Shown here piece by piece: positions 25,101 through 35,257 of a stretch of DNA of 64,000 nt. The DNA is taken from assembly GCA_032358255.1 (NCBI GenBank), contig JAULBX010009991.1, positions 186,001 to 250,000 on the forward strand, read 5' to 3'. This DNA is from Heterotrichella gracilis (lineage: Eukaryota > Sar > Xanthophyceae > Tribonematales > Xanthonemataceae). Under the pieces are notes generated by a model. It was not told the DNA's origin, searched no databases, and worked only from the letters and a program-made list of their open reading frames with translations. Within the stretch, counting starts at the first letter, position 1; each line of letters opens with the position of its first letter. Made by a program: the position numbers and the translations under genes.

Positions 25101-25557
25101 AGCTACGCAAGGTAGGGCGTCGCTGTCAACATCGTGTACGGGTCAACATCCTGTAGGTTGCTCACATATCTGTGTGCAACCCAACCTTTGGCCTTTTCTC
25201 CCCCCTGGTATTATACGTGGTATTGTTTTGCTTGGCTGTATAGTCAACCACTTGGCCAAAGGATAGAATTTATGTTGTACAAATCTGCATTTGCCATTCT
25301 TGACCCATCGGAGATGTCTCGCAGAAATGCAATGTACCGATGATCTGGCTATACAGCTGGAACGCCAATGCGCACGCATGCACCAGTGGCGCCAAAATAT
25401 AATAATAATAATGATAATAAAATATGACACATGAAAGTGAACAAAAAACATGTGTGGCTTGCAGATGGAGACTGCCTGCAAGTGGACCGTGACATTCAGC
25501 AGCGCAGAAACATCGGAGCAGCAAGTCCCAAGCATCACAGAATGTACGATTAGATGA
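22196..25557 (+). CDS. Unknown protein with two C-terminal hydrophobic segments, 515 aa
   Basis: Seven exons keep frame: 22196-22576, 22802-23092, 23348-23647, 23956-24205, 24473-24580, 24987-25111 and 25465-25557. The last join is the least certain. I do not recognise the family. The N-terminal ~300 residues look globular (VNLLKLQHITSDGKKADIL, KGLLLVLSADSCELYAS, VAWLHQQDTTLRVYYHP, LIGLADAVAWLSHGLPLIES, QPATIQVYLSTPLGAGHALV), with Ser-rich linkers. Two hydrophobic stretches follow (AAAAMGAVVAACAMAILQG and AALLLILGVVGFYWYA, around residues 422-464), so the protein is probably anchored in a membrane near its C-terminus, with most of it facing the cytosol. The CRAL-TRIO gene starts only about 290 bp downstream on the same strand; the exon phases do not allow a simple fusion of the two. 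Confidence 0.6.
23110..23158. repeat. Telomere-like repeat tract in an intron
   Basis: Several CCCTAAA and CCCTGAA units directly after the donor of the second exon of the gene starting at 22196. A second, shorter tract (ccctagggttaaggatctag) lies in the next intron, near 23898-23920. Confidence 0.75.
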
Positions 25558-25842
25558 TGGCTTTTGTGTTCAGGACAAGTTGAAGTAACACTTTGCATGG
25601 CAGCAGCATGTGTGGACAAGAGTGTATATCGCATGGTCGGTGTTGGTGCATACAGGAATGCATTTTTGGGGCGTTTGTTTCTACATATTGGTAATTGAGT
25701 TATATCTTACTCCAACTTGCACCACATCAGGATCCACATTGCACCACATCAGGATTTACAACCTAAGGGCATCCAAATGCTTTAATTTAATATCTTGACC
25801 CCTCCCCGCGTTGCAGCTGCTGTGGAAATCGGTGGGTCACTG

Positions 25843-27947
25843 ATGCGAAGGCAAACAACCATGAAGCTCATCACCAAGATCGGATCGGTCAAAGTCAATG
25901 CTGTGGAAAGCGTCAGCCGCCTGAACCTCATCCCAGCCCTCCAGGAGCTCCAGAGCCACTACAAGCTGGCTGACGACTGCATCCAGAGGTTCCTGGCAGG
26001 GAATGCACAGAACCAGGAGCGTGCCGCGGCAAAGCTGCAGCTGGCAATGGTGCGCATCAGGGATATATGGGTTAGGAACAGATAATTCTAGGGGTTGGTA
26101 AATGTGTGCATGCAGCTGTGACAGTGTCATGACAGTCAACGCATCGGTGCTGTGCCACTGAAACAAAGTGCTCTCGATTACTTACAGGATTACCGAGAAG
26201 CAATCGGTGTCTCGACAAGAGAACCATTCAAGCTGCCACACTTCTTTGACATCAAGAAGGGCTACAAGTACAGCGTGTACACAGTCAGCAAGTCTGGCTA
26301 CGTGGTCACCTTTGAGCGCCCCACCGGTTTCATGAAGCTGTATGATGCGCTGGCTGCAAAAGGTACTTGTGTTAGCAAGGGATTGGGTGTGCAGTGTGGA
26401 ATGGGCCATGTCCTATCTGTCGTCTACATACACACAGACCATCAATGGCAATGGTCACTATCTAGTATGCGTGACATAATTATAATAGAATAGCATGTTG
26501 CTCAATTTGCGTAACTTTGGGACTAGCTTGAGCCCATGTGCCATTTTAGTAGTCATCCACACGCTGTTCCAATGGTGCAGCCAGATCAGCAGCCCACCCT
26601 TGCACAGCCTGCGAGTGCCAAAGTACGCCTGTCATGTGCAGGAATTGCAATCAAGGAGGTGAACAGGTGCCTGGCCTTCAACCTTGATTACATCTTCAGC
26701 CACGCCACCACCAAGCAGTGGCCTGAGGGCAGGTTCATGTCTGTGCTGGACATGTCCAACATGGACATGAAGCTGGCGGGGAAGCCATACTTTGAAGCCG
26801 GCAAAGGGGTGGGTGCATGCTTGACATTCAGACTCCTCTCACCAGCCATGGTGTTAAGATCAGTTTGGAGTATTCTGACCTCATTCTGCGACAGAACAAA
26901 CCAGCTGTGTTCAATTGAGACATGCACAACTGCCTGCTTTGTCACTAACTATGTATCAGCTAACCAGGGGCTAGCGGGAGGGATGCTTTAACCCTGTTTA
27001 TCTTGCGTCCCTTCTGAATGAATCACTGAGCTCCCTGGATCCTTGCAGATGTTTGAAATGATTGAGCTGCTCTTCCCTGAGCGCCTGTTCCGCACCTACG
27101 TCATCAACGTGCCCATGTGGTGGAGCGTGGCCTGGAGCCTGGTGGTGCCCTTTCTGACAGCAGAGCTGCGCTCCAAGATCAAGGTGTTCAGGTCACCCAA
27201 GGTAAGATTGCATTTCAAAGATGATTGGCCTGGTCTATAGATCTGTGAGGTCAGGTCAGCTAGTATTTTTTCTTCTGCCACGCACGCATACAGTTATTGA
27301 TTTCTGTCATGGGTTGCAATTTACTCTGAGTTTTGGTTCAACGCTGAATGCAAATACACCATTTGTACTATGTTGGGATATACTGTATGTGCTCCAAGAT
27401 CAAGATTTACAGGTCACCAAGGTAAGGTGCACTTCAGAGGTTTGGCCTGGCCTGCAGAGTATTGTGTGGTGGTGGGCAGGGCAGTTTGTTCTGTTTCTTC
27501 TGCCTCGCTCGTATACAGTTGTTGCGCAACAGCTTGGGTTACTGTTATGAGTTGCAATTTACACTGAGGATTGATTCAAGGCTGAATGAAAATAATTTTG
27601 CTTGTAATGTGTTGGGAATCCAATTTGGGATGATCTTCATGTATGCTGACCAACTGTGCTGCTGAATGTAACTAGTGGGACTGTTTGCTCCCACCACAAG
27701 GGGCAATATATTTGCACTGCATCATGTGCAAGACATGCTTAACCGTTTTAAAGACATCGCAACCCTAAACCCTAAGTTTTAAACCCTGTACCCTATACTC
27801 ATTGTGCAGGACATGCTCAAAGACATTGCCAGCGAGGTGCCTCCATCAGAAATGCCCCAGGAATACGGTGGTGGCGGTGTACCCTTGGCCGACTCGATGT
27901 GGGAGAGGATGATAGCTGCAGAGGTGCGGAGAATTAACAGCCAATAA
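25843..27947 (+). CDS. CRAL-TRIO (SEC14-like) lipid-binding protein
   Basis: Five exons keep frame: 25843-26049, 26188-26362, 26642-26808, 27049-27201 and 27810-27947; 279 aa. The N-terminal helical part has DDCIQRFLAGNAQNQERAA and LQLAMDYREAI, as in CRAL-TRIO-N. The lipid-binding domain shows KGYKYSVYTVSKSGYVVTF, GRFMSVLDMSNMDM, IELLFPERLFRTYVINVP and WSLVVPFLTAELRSKIKVF, the last being the typical gate-helix and K-I region. Such proteins bind or exchange phosphatidylinositol or other lipids between membranes. The start ATG at 25843 is inferred; the frame is open upstream to an acceptor at 25817, so an upstream exon is possible. The intron after the fourth exon holds an exon-edge echo. Confidence 0.87.
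27170..27612 (+). repeat. 221-bp tandem duplication of an exon 3' edge plus intron
   Basis: Unit 1 (27170-27390) holds the last 32 nt of the fourth CRAL-TRIO exon, its donor and the following intron. Unit 2 (27391-27612) repeats it in order: gctccaagatcaag, the donor AAGGTAAG, the tcttctgcc...tatacagttgtt segment, gagttgcaatttac and tgttggga. Unit 2 has lost one C in the exon part (caccaag for cacccaag), so using its donor would change the frame. Confidence 0.9.
27762..27795. repeat. Telomere-like repeat in an intron
   Basis: aaccctaaaccctaagtttt then aaaccctgtaccct, just upstream of the last CRAL-TRIO exon. Confidence 0.7.
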
Positions 27948-29804
27948 CCTGCAGGCCATGGCGCCTTTTGGATCTTCGAATTTGGATTACAGTGCCAGTA
28001 TGGCGCAGCGCTGCGCATGGGCATGTGCGGCAGGAGTTGTGATTTTTTTCCTGACAATTCTGGACCAATCTTACGGGGTTTCTCACGTTGCTTCTGATGC
28101 GCTCCGGCAAGGCAGATACAGTTACAAAGAAATCTAATCCACAGTAGTATGATGACAGGTAATCTCGTTCCCTGTTTATTATGTTTACTGAACTACCTTT
28201 ATTTACCTTTGACCAATGCTTGTTTCAGCAATCTCTGTCCTGGTCATGCCGTATGGGTATGCCACAGGCATGTGCACGTGACCTGTTTCATACTGTATGA
28301 TAATACATCTGATGATTCATGCCAATGTGCGTTCCCGTTCATTTCTTATCTTGCATGGTAATACACTCACTGCAGCGTTTTGATCAGTGATTGCTGCTAT
28401 CCCATTGGACTCGACCCCATCAAATGATTGCAAGTGCATGATGCGTGCAATGGTTTGCAGCCACCACTGAGAGCCTGTTCGCTATGAAAGAAAAGGAAAT
28501 ATTATATTTCCTATAATAGGCATACGGCACACACCCGGCATGGTGGGCATATGGGTTGGAACCATGCAGCGTTGAAATCAAAGTCAGTCATGCAGGAATC
28601 CCTTTCGAAAGTATATATAGGGTGGGTTGGGGACAGCGGTGGTGGAGGGGTAGAAACAGCTGTCAGCGAGGCCCTCGGAGGATCACCATCACAACCATTG
28701 TGATGGCGGTGGTGGGGCGTAGTGTGACTGTGGGGAAGAACCGTTTAGTATCTGTTTGGGACGTCCTGAACAAGGATGTTATTATAATAGGAGTTTGCGG
28801 CATGTGACGAGTAGATGTGGGTGGACAGCGGTGCATGAGGCCTTCGGAGGTGACTCGGGGGATCCTGAGGGGAGGAAGCTGACCTAGGGTTTCAGTCAGG
28901 GCTGTCGAATGGTACATGTAATTACACGTGGTTGCCAATTGTGGATACTGGTGTAATAGAGATACCACCATTGCTGTCCTCGGGGCCCGTCAGAGCTTGG
29001 CCCAAGATGACCAGTCCCCATCACATGATGTTGGATATGGCAGCTGCTAGCTATGCGCACAGCAGAAGCCTTCATATTTTATCCTACAATGGTGTCAGTA
29101 TACTGCCAAGCTTGCGGCACAGAACCTCCAAATTTTAATTGTATCGACAGTCAAGCTCTTAAGCTATACCTCGCAAGTCTTCTTAGAAAACGAAAGAAAT
29201 GCTGACAATGCATGCTGCTTGCAAATTCTTCAATGCCGTTCAATGCCACTTGATGCCAGTCAGACTACCTGAAAGAAACTTGCACCAAACATGCAAACCA
29301 ATTGCCTACTTAGGGATGGCCAGTACAAACACTGCACAGTAACATGCAATGGTTTGCACCCGCACGGACCCTGTAACTTACACCAATAACATCTAGATGC
29401 TGAACACATGCAGGTGGCAGATGAACTGCCTGCACGTAACCTTGGCCCCATCCCACCCAAATCCCCACCCGCGCTGCACATTGTACCACTGCCACACGAT
29501 TTGTTATGCACATTGCCTAGCGGCAGGGAAACCTCACCACCCGCCAACCCCCGGGGGCCCCCCAAAAAACAAACGCAAAGCTAGCCACTGCTGTGACGTA
29601 GGAACCTGAAAATGGCCCCATCACCGCCCCATCTGCGTACCCCATGTGTTTCTGCCGTCTACACCTGTTTCAATGCTGCAGTCATCAGCTTTGAAAGCGG
29701 AATTCAGCCCCGCTGCAACATTGCAATGCTGTGCTTGACCGCATGCTGATTCCTAGGCTGCAACACTGGTACCTGCCCGTGTCACCGCCTGAAGCTAGCC
29801 AGCT
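27948..29804. other. Intergenic, convergent 3' ends
   Basis: No supported gene. Open frames here are short and lack domain signals. There is a perfect 7-nt-arm hairpin (ggaaata tta tatttcc) near 28496-28512. Confidence 0.4.
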
Positions 29805-31129
29805 TCATTTCTGCATCAGTGCATCCACATCCAGCTCGGCCTCCAGCACAGGCGCGTCCTCAGCCAGCGCCTCCTCGCTGTTGTCCACAGCACCGTGGTC
29901 ATTGTCTGCGCGCGCGTAGTACAGGATGCGGCCCATCACATTCTCCATGGGCAGGAAGCCAAAGCTGCGGCTGTCCACCACGTCTGGCGGCTGCAGCGCC
30001 TCGTTGTCTGCCATCACCCAGCAGTGGCCTGCACGTGGTGGTGTGGTGTGGTGAGCCGGTGTTCGGCTTAGAAAACCTCCATGTAATTTGCAGTGGTAAA
30101 TGGTAATGGTTGGGATGGTATGGCGGGCATGGTGGTTCGTTGCTACAGGCCATACATGTGCTCAAAAGCATGTGGATGGCTGTGCACTGTGCTAGCCATG
30201 ATGCCACATGCCAGAAGAAAAGGATTTACTGTGCTCGCTGGCCATGCATATATGGTAGATGGTTGTGTGCGGTGCCGGATAGCGCAGCACTTTCTGGCGC
30301 CCCACTTGCAGTTTGCTGGTGTGACTTTGTCGCAACTAAAGCTCACCCCCTACAATCCACAAACTATCCCCACGCGCACCTTCCGGGATGGTCATTGGCG
30401 ACTCCTCCGCGTCCTCCGACTCCAACTCCTCCCCTTCCATCGCCACTATTCTCCGCACCAGCACGTTCTTGGCCTGTGGCAGGGTGTAGGGCGGCATGGC
30501 GAAGGCCACCACGTCGCCCACGTGGAGCGTCCTGGAGGAGGGCCTGGGGAGGGCGCGCAGCAACAGGTGGTCCACCGCTGGCTTGCTGCCTGCCACTGCT
30601 GTGGGGTTCAGGGTGGGTGCCATGGCACTGCCTGCGCAGTGTGATGCCAAGTTTAGGAAACTAGCCAGGGTAAAGCTGGTGGTGTATGTGCACCAGCCAG
30701 GGTTGTGTGTGCCTTGGCGGGTGGCCTCCTGCTTCTGGTTTGGTGCAGGAATTGCTCTGCTATGGGAGGTTGCCCAGCAATGGCAGGCGCGCTGCTTGAC
30801 AGCGGTAGGGATGCGCGTGGATACCAGGACGCTGCCTGGGGAATCATCCCATGGCATCGTACTGGATGTATCAGTGAAGCACAGCGCCAGACAAGCAGCG
30901 CGTCGTGTACCCCACCTCATAGGGCATGCACCACCGAGTGACACACACCACCTACACGCGCACCTGTCAGGTAGATCACGCTGGTGAGGTTCTTGTTGTA
31001 TGCTTCCACGCCCTTGGCGACAGCGTCATGGAAGGTGGCAGAGGTGGCTGAGGACATATGCGCTGTGACCTCTTCCACAGCCAGGCGGAGCCGGGCAGCA
31101 ACATAGCGCAGGGACCAGGCTTTTGCCAT
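29805..31129 (-). CDS. S26 signal-peptidase-like protein without the catalytic dyad
   Basis: Three exons keep frame: 31129-30964, 30631-30380 and 30028-29805; 213 aa. The fold matches the S26 / mitochondrial inner-membrane-protease group: GSAMAPTLNP, then HVGDVVAFAMPP, VLVRRIVAMEG, EGHCWVMADNEA, VVDSRSFGFLPMENVMGRIL. In active enzymes the first motif has Ser directly before Met and the third has Lys at the general-base position; here they are Ala and Arg. The C-terminal tail, with an acidic ALAEDAPVLEAELDVDAL segment, resembles a plant S26-like family in which the catalytic Ser also appears to be missing. I therefore infer a conserved, non-proteolytic family rather than a decayed gene. The N-terminus (MAKAWSLRYVAARLRLAVEE) could be an organellar targeting helix. 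Confidence 0.82.
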
Positions 31130-32563
31130 GCTGGCTCGTCCTGGCCCTGTTATAGGGTTTGCAATTGGGCACTACCTTGGTAGCCAAGGCCAGCTGGGCG
31201 ACCTGGGTGACAACTGGGCGACCTGCCATGCAAGATGTTTTCAGCAGTGGTGAGTTTTATAAGGGTAGATGCAGGTGGTATGCTGGTCAGGCACAGGTCC
31301 AGCGAATTGGGTTTCCTCCACACCAACAGTCTGGTTGACTCAAGAGGTAGTATTGCGGCAAGGGTGGCTGATGGTGAGGTGAGGTGGCAACCATAGAAGA
31401 CACATGCATGCATACAGTACCCACCTGGCCCAGAAGCCCCTGCAAAACCGTAGCAGTAGCAGCACCGCTTTTCCAAGATATGTTGCGCAACAAGCTTGCT
31501 GCAAACGTCACACGACACGCTACTGGGGTTGCAGCGCCCCCCGTTACACAGGTGGGCTTCACTGGCTACTCGGTACTCGACGCGGCTCTGGCAACGAGTC
31601 TCCAGTCTAGGACTCCCAATAAGAGCGTACCGACGTAGCTGTGGAGGTACTGTGTGGGGAGTTGCTCTGGAAGGTTGTTGCTGGCACCCACCACTTTTGT
31701 GGACCACTCGAAAACAACGAGTTCTAGAAAATGAATTAAATGGATAAATAAAAAATTTATCGGTATTTCTTCAAGAGCCGGTTTAGCCTGGCGCTCAGAT
31801 GTGGTATCTGCAGTACACTCTTCGTTTTAAGCAGGAGCGATTGGGGTGCATAGCGGCCTTGTACACTGCTTCTTAACACGTTGCTACCGCTTATTTGTTA
31901 CGTTGCCTGTTCTGTTCCATTGTCACCACACTGTTTGCGCTGCGTTGGCTGTTGTGCCACAAATCCACAAACCATACCACAAGAACGTTTTTGGCACCAC
32001 AAGAACGTCAGGCGTTACGGGCTTTGCTGGCCGTCCAAGAAGGGTTTGCAGAGCTTCCATACACCGTCCTTTGATGCCCTAACATTCACAAGGCCGCAGA
32101 GGTAAGTTTCGCGTTTGAATGGGCCCCGTTTTGGTCTCTGTATCGCCAAAAGCCCAGTCTGCCAGTGGTCTCGCCCTCTTCCCCCCGAAATGTGCAGAGG
32201 GGGACTTACTTATTTGAGCGGTGGTATGCACAAGCGTTTGGCTGTATGCACCTGTTTCGTGGTGCAAATCCCTGTTTCTTTTGTGGCGGGTGTCGTGTTT
32301 GTCAAACTCTCCGACACCGATGTCGACACCAGGGATGCAGGTAAATCTGCAGAGTTTGAATCGACATTTAAATAGCCAGTTGCGTTCCACCAGCGTCGAA
32401 TGCAGACGACGGCAGCCAAGCAGCGTGTTTGGTTTGCCTGCTGTTTCTCCGGTTGTTGTTTGGCGAAGCGAGGCGGTGTTTCGTATTGACATGTCTCAGC
32501 TGACTGTGCATGCTGCAGCCACCTTCCAACCTTCTTGTCTTTCTTGCAGGGAGCTGGGACGTG
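31130..32563. other. Intergenic, divergent promoters
   Basis: It lies between the S26-like gene (-) and the F-box gene (+). A reading from an ATG at about 32190 to a GTAAAT donor at 32341 (…VVFVKLSDTDVDTRDAG) joins in frame to the acceptor at 32549 and may be a 5' exon of the F-box gene. Otherwise nothing is supported. Confidence 0.35.
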
Positions 32564-35257
32564 ATGGATGACACCAGCCGGTACACCGGTGACCAGGAGT
32601 CGAGCTGGGAGTCGCTGCCCAGCGAGCTGGTTCAGGTGCGCGGCAATGTGCCGCCTTCCACGTGTTGCTGCACGCTGCCTGCTTGCCAAGCTGTCAGCTT
32701 CCATCGCTTCATGTCCCAACATTGCCTCCGCATGTGTTGTAGGTCATCGCCACAGACTTGGACTCGACGGCCCTGCACAGCTTTCGATCTGTGTGCAAGA
32801 GCTGGCACAAGAACTCGGCCTGGCACCTCCGGAACGTGGCATGCCAGCTCCCCATCCACCCAGCCTCTGAGGTGCCCAATTACATCCGAAGGACAGCCAC
32901 TTTGGCAGCCAACGCCCCACACCTCTCGTCCCTCCACCTCACCTTGACGGCTGCACTAGACGCCAGGCCCGCAGTGCCTTCAGACCTGGCACCCCTGCAG
33001 GGCTTCAGGTGGCTACGCCAACTGTCGCTCTCTGACATCCTGTCAGTACCCGTGGCCACGCTGTGTTCAGTGGGCGCCCTCACCAGCCTCCAGCACCTGG
33101 AGCTCTCCTTCACCCCGCTCACCAACGAGCCCTCAGAGGTGCAGCGCCAGCTGCACAGGGACTGGCTGCACGTGGCAGACTACGGGGTCAAGATCCAGCG
33201 CCTGTGGACGGCCATCAGCGGGCTGCACCTGCTGGAGTCCCTCAGCGTGCCCAGCGCGCACCAGGTGATGTGCGTGGCGTGCCACGCCGGCCACTCGGAC
33301 GAGAACAGCCCCCGCGCAGTCAGCGTGGCATCCAAGGCCTGGCATCAGTACCACTGGCTCCTGTCCAACCTGCCCAGCCTGGCGGGGCTCTCCAAGCTGA
33401 CCCGCTTCACCATCCAGGAGTGCGACACCAGGGTGGAGAACCACTCGCAGTGGCTGGACACCGAGTACCGCCACGCTGACCCCTTCATCGCCACGCTGCC
33501 CGACAGCCTCACGCGCCTGGACAACCTGCAGGCTGGCTTCCTTGGCCTGCCGGACATCCTCAGAGTGGCGCAGCTGCACCAGCTGGAGGTGCTGACAGTG
33601 CGCAGCGAGTGGATGCAGGAGGTAGGCTTTGCACTCCAAACTAGTTGTAAGCTGTTGGAGAACCTGCATGTCCTAGCACTAAGGTCTTAGGAGGCAACTT
33701 GTCGTCTACCCCCCTTCATGCATGACAAAATGTTGTTGTCAGGAGTGGCACAATAGCTACTTCCAGAATTCCTATACTATCATTTTCTTGCCATGTTTCA
33801 GACCAAGCTTCTAGCCTATCTTGACACCGCCTGTGGTCTGCGCAGGACCCTCTGCGGCTGGCGGCGCTGTCCAGCCTGAGCCACGTGTCCCGCCTGCGCC
33901 AGATCGAGGTCCAGGGCTCGCTCAACCACTGCACCTTTGCCGGCATACTGCGCGAGCTGGAGCAGCTGGAGAGCCTGGCCCTTGTCGCCTTTGAGAAGGT
34001 CAAGGTGCTTCCTGGCACAGAGCCCGGCGCCTCGGTCAGCGGCGACCTGCTGCCCACCCTGCGGCGCTACGAGGCGCGCGGCTCCACCCGCGTGGTGGTG
34101 CGCAACATGCAGGGCTGCAGTTGGCCGGCCATGGGCATCAGCTGCGCCGCGCTGGAGGTGCAGCAGCTCACCTGCTGGCCAGCGCACCTGTCGACGCTGC
34201 TCGCGCAGCCCGGCCTGGCCAACGGGGTGACGCACCTCCATATCCCGCTGCTGCTGGACGACGCGCACCAGGCCGACACGGCAGCGCAGCTTGTAAAGGA
34301 TATCGCCGCGCTCCCGGGCTCCATCACACACCTGGAGCTGACGTGCCCCGCCCAGTACCCCTTCACCGACGCGGCCAAGCGGGTGGTCAGCGAGCGGCTG
34401 TTTGCGGCGATGGGGGCCGCCATGCCGCAGCTGGAGCACCTGTCCCTGGTGCAGGTGCCGCTGTCGGCGGCCAGCATCGCCGCGCTGTCCCCGCTGCGCA
34501 AGCTGCGGGTGCTGCGGGTCGACACCAGGCACAGCGTCCTGCCCAGCGGCTTCACGCTGGCAGACGCCTTCCAGACGCTGCCGCCCTCGCTGCGAACCCT
34601 GGAGATCGGCAAGGACTGGCCCGAGGTGGACGCTGCGGCGCTTGCCTCCATCACCATGGCTGCCCCGCTGCTTGAGCACCTGCTCCTGGACTTGCCCCAC
34701 ATGGCACCCAGCTTCCTGGTGGTGCTGGCGCGCCTGCGCAGGCTGAGGACCCTCAGTGTGGCGCTGCAGGACAGGTGAGAATAATGAATAAATAAAATTC
34801 TTCAGTGATCACTAAAATAGACCAAAAATTTGAATTATGTCCAACTTTGTAATTGGACTCAGGAAATGGAAAAAATGAGCTACTGGAGATGCCAATGCAG
34901 CATTGAGGGTGCTGTTTTTGTTGAGGAAGAGGTTAGCGAATAAAAAGGCCTTGCCCTCCTGCCAACTACTGGTCCTACTGTTTCAGGTTTGACCCGCTGG
35001 CGTTTAAGGCCGTTGCCGACACGCTGCTGGGCCAGCTGGGGTCGCTGGAGCGCCTGCACCTGGGGAGGGTGTGCCTGGCCACCAGCGCCGCCAAGCAGCA
35101 GTGCAAGCTGGCGCACTGTGGCCAGCGGTGCGCCAAGGGCAGCCCCTGCTATGTGGACAGCGCAACCGCGTGGTGCTTCAGCGCGCTCAAGGCGGCTTGC
35201 CGCAACCACCCAAGGCTCTCGGTGCTGTTTGACGGCCTGTGGGACATCACTGCGTGA
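32564..35257 (+). CDS. F-box / leucine-rich-repeat protein
   Basis: Four exons keep frame: 32564-32635, 32743-33621, 33846-34774 and 34987-35257; 716 aa from the ATG at 32564. Near the N-terminus is an F-box-like segment: WESLPSELVQVIATDLD, then LHSFRSVCKSWHKNS. Most of the rest is irregular leucine-rich repeat (LTSLQHLELSFTPL, LHLLESLSVPS, LRELEQLESLALVAF, MPQLEHLSLVQVPL, LRKLRVLRVDTRH, LRTLEIGKDWP, LGSLERLHLGRV). F-box/LRR proteins act as substrate receptors of SCF ubiquitin ligases; the substrate is unknown. A Cys-rich patch near the end (KLAHCGQRCAKGSPC) is unusual. The acceptor at 32549 and the open frame before the ATG leave room for an upstream coding exon. Confidence 0.8.

Noticed and set aside
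31150-31707. 185-codon minus-strand open frame and an overlapping plus-strand frame
   Set aside because: Both are Cys/Pro/His-rich readings with no domain signal, in an intergenic region; neither has convincing splice context.
33816-34700. 294-codon minus-strand open frame (and 33133-33669, 178 codons)
   Set aside because: Antisense shadow of the GC-rich F-box/LRR exons; composition is Gln/Arg/Ala-rich without motifs, while the plus strand has clear leucine-rich repeats and matched splice phases.
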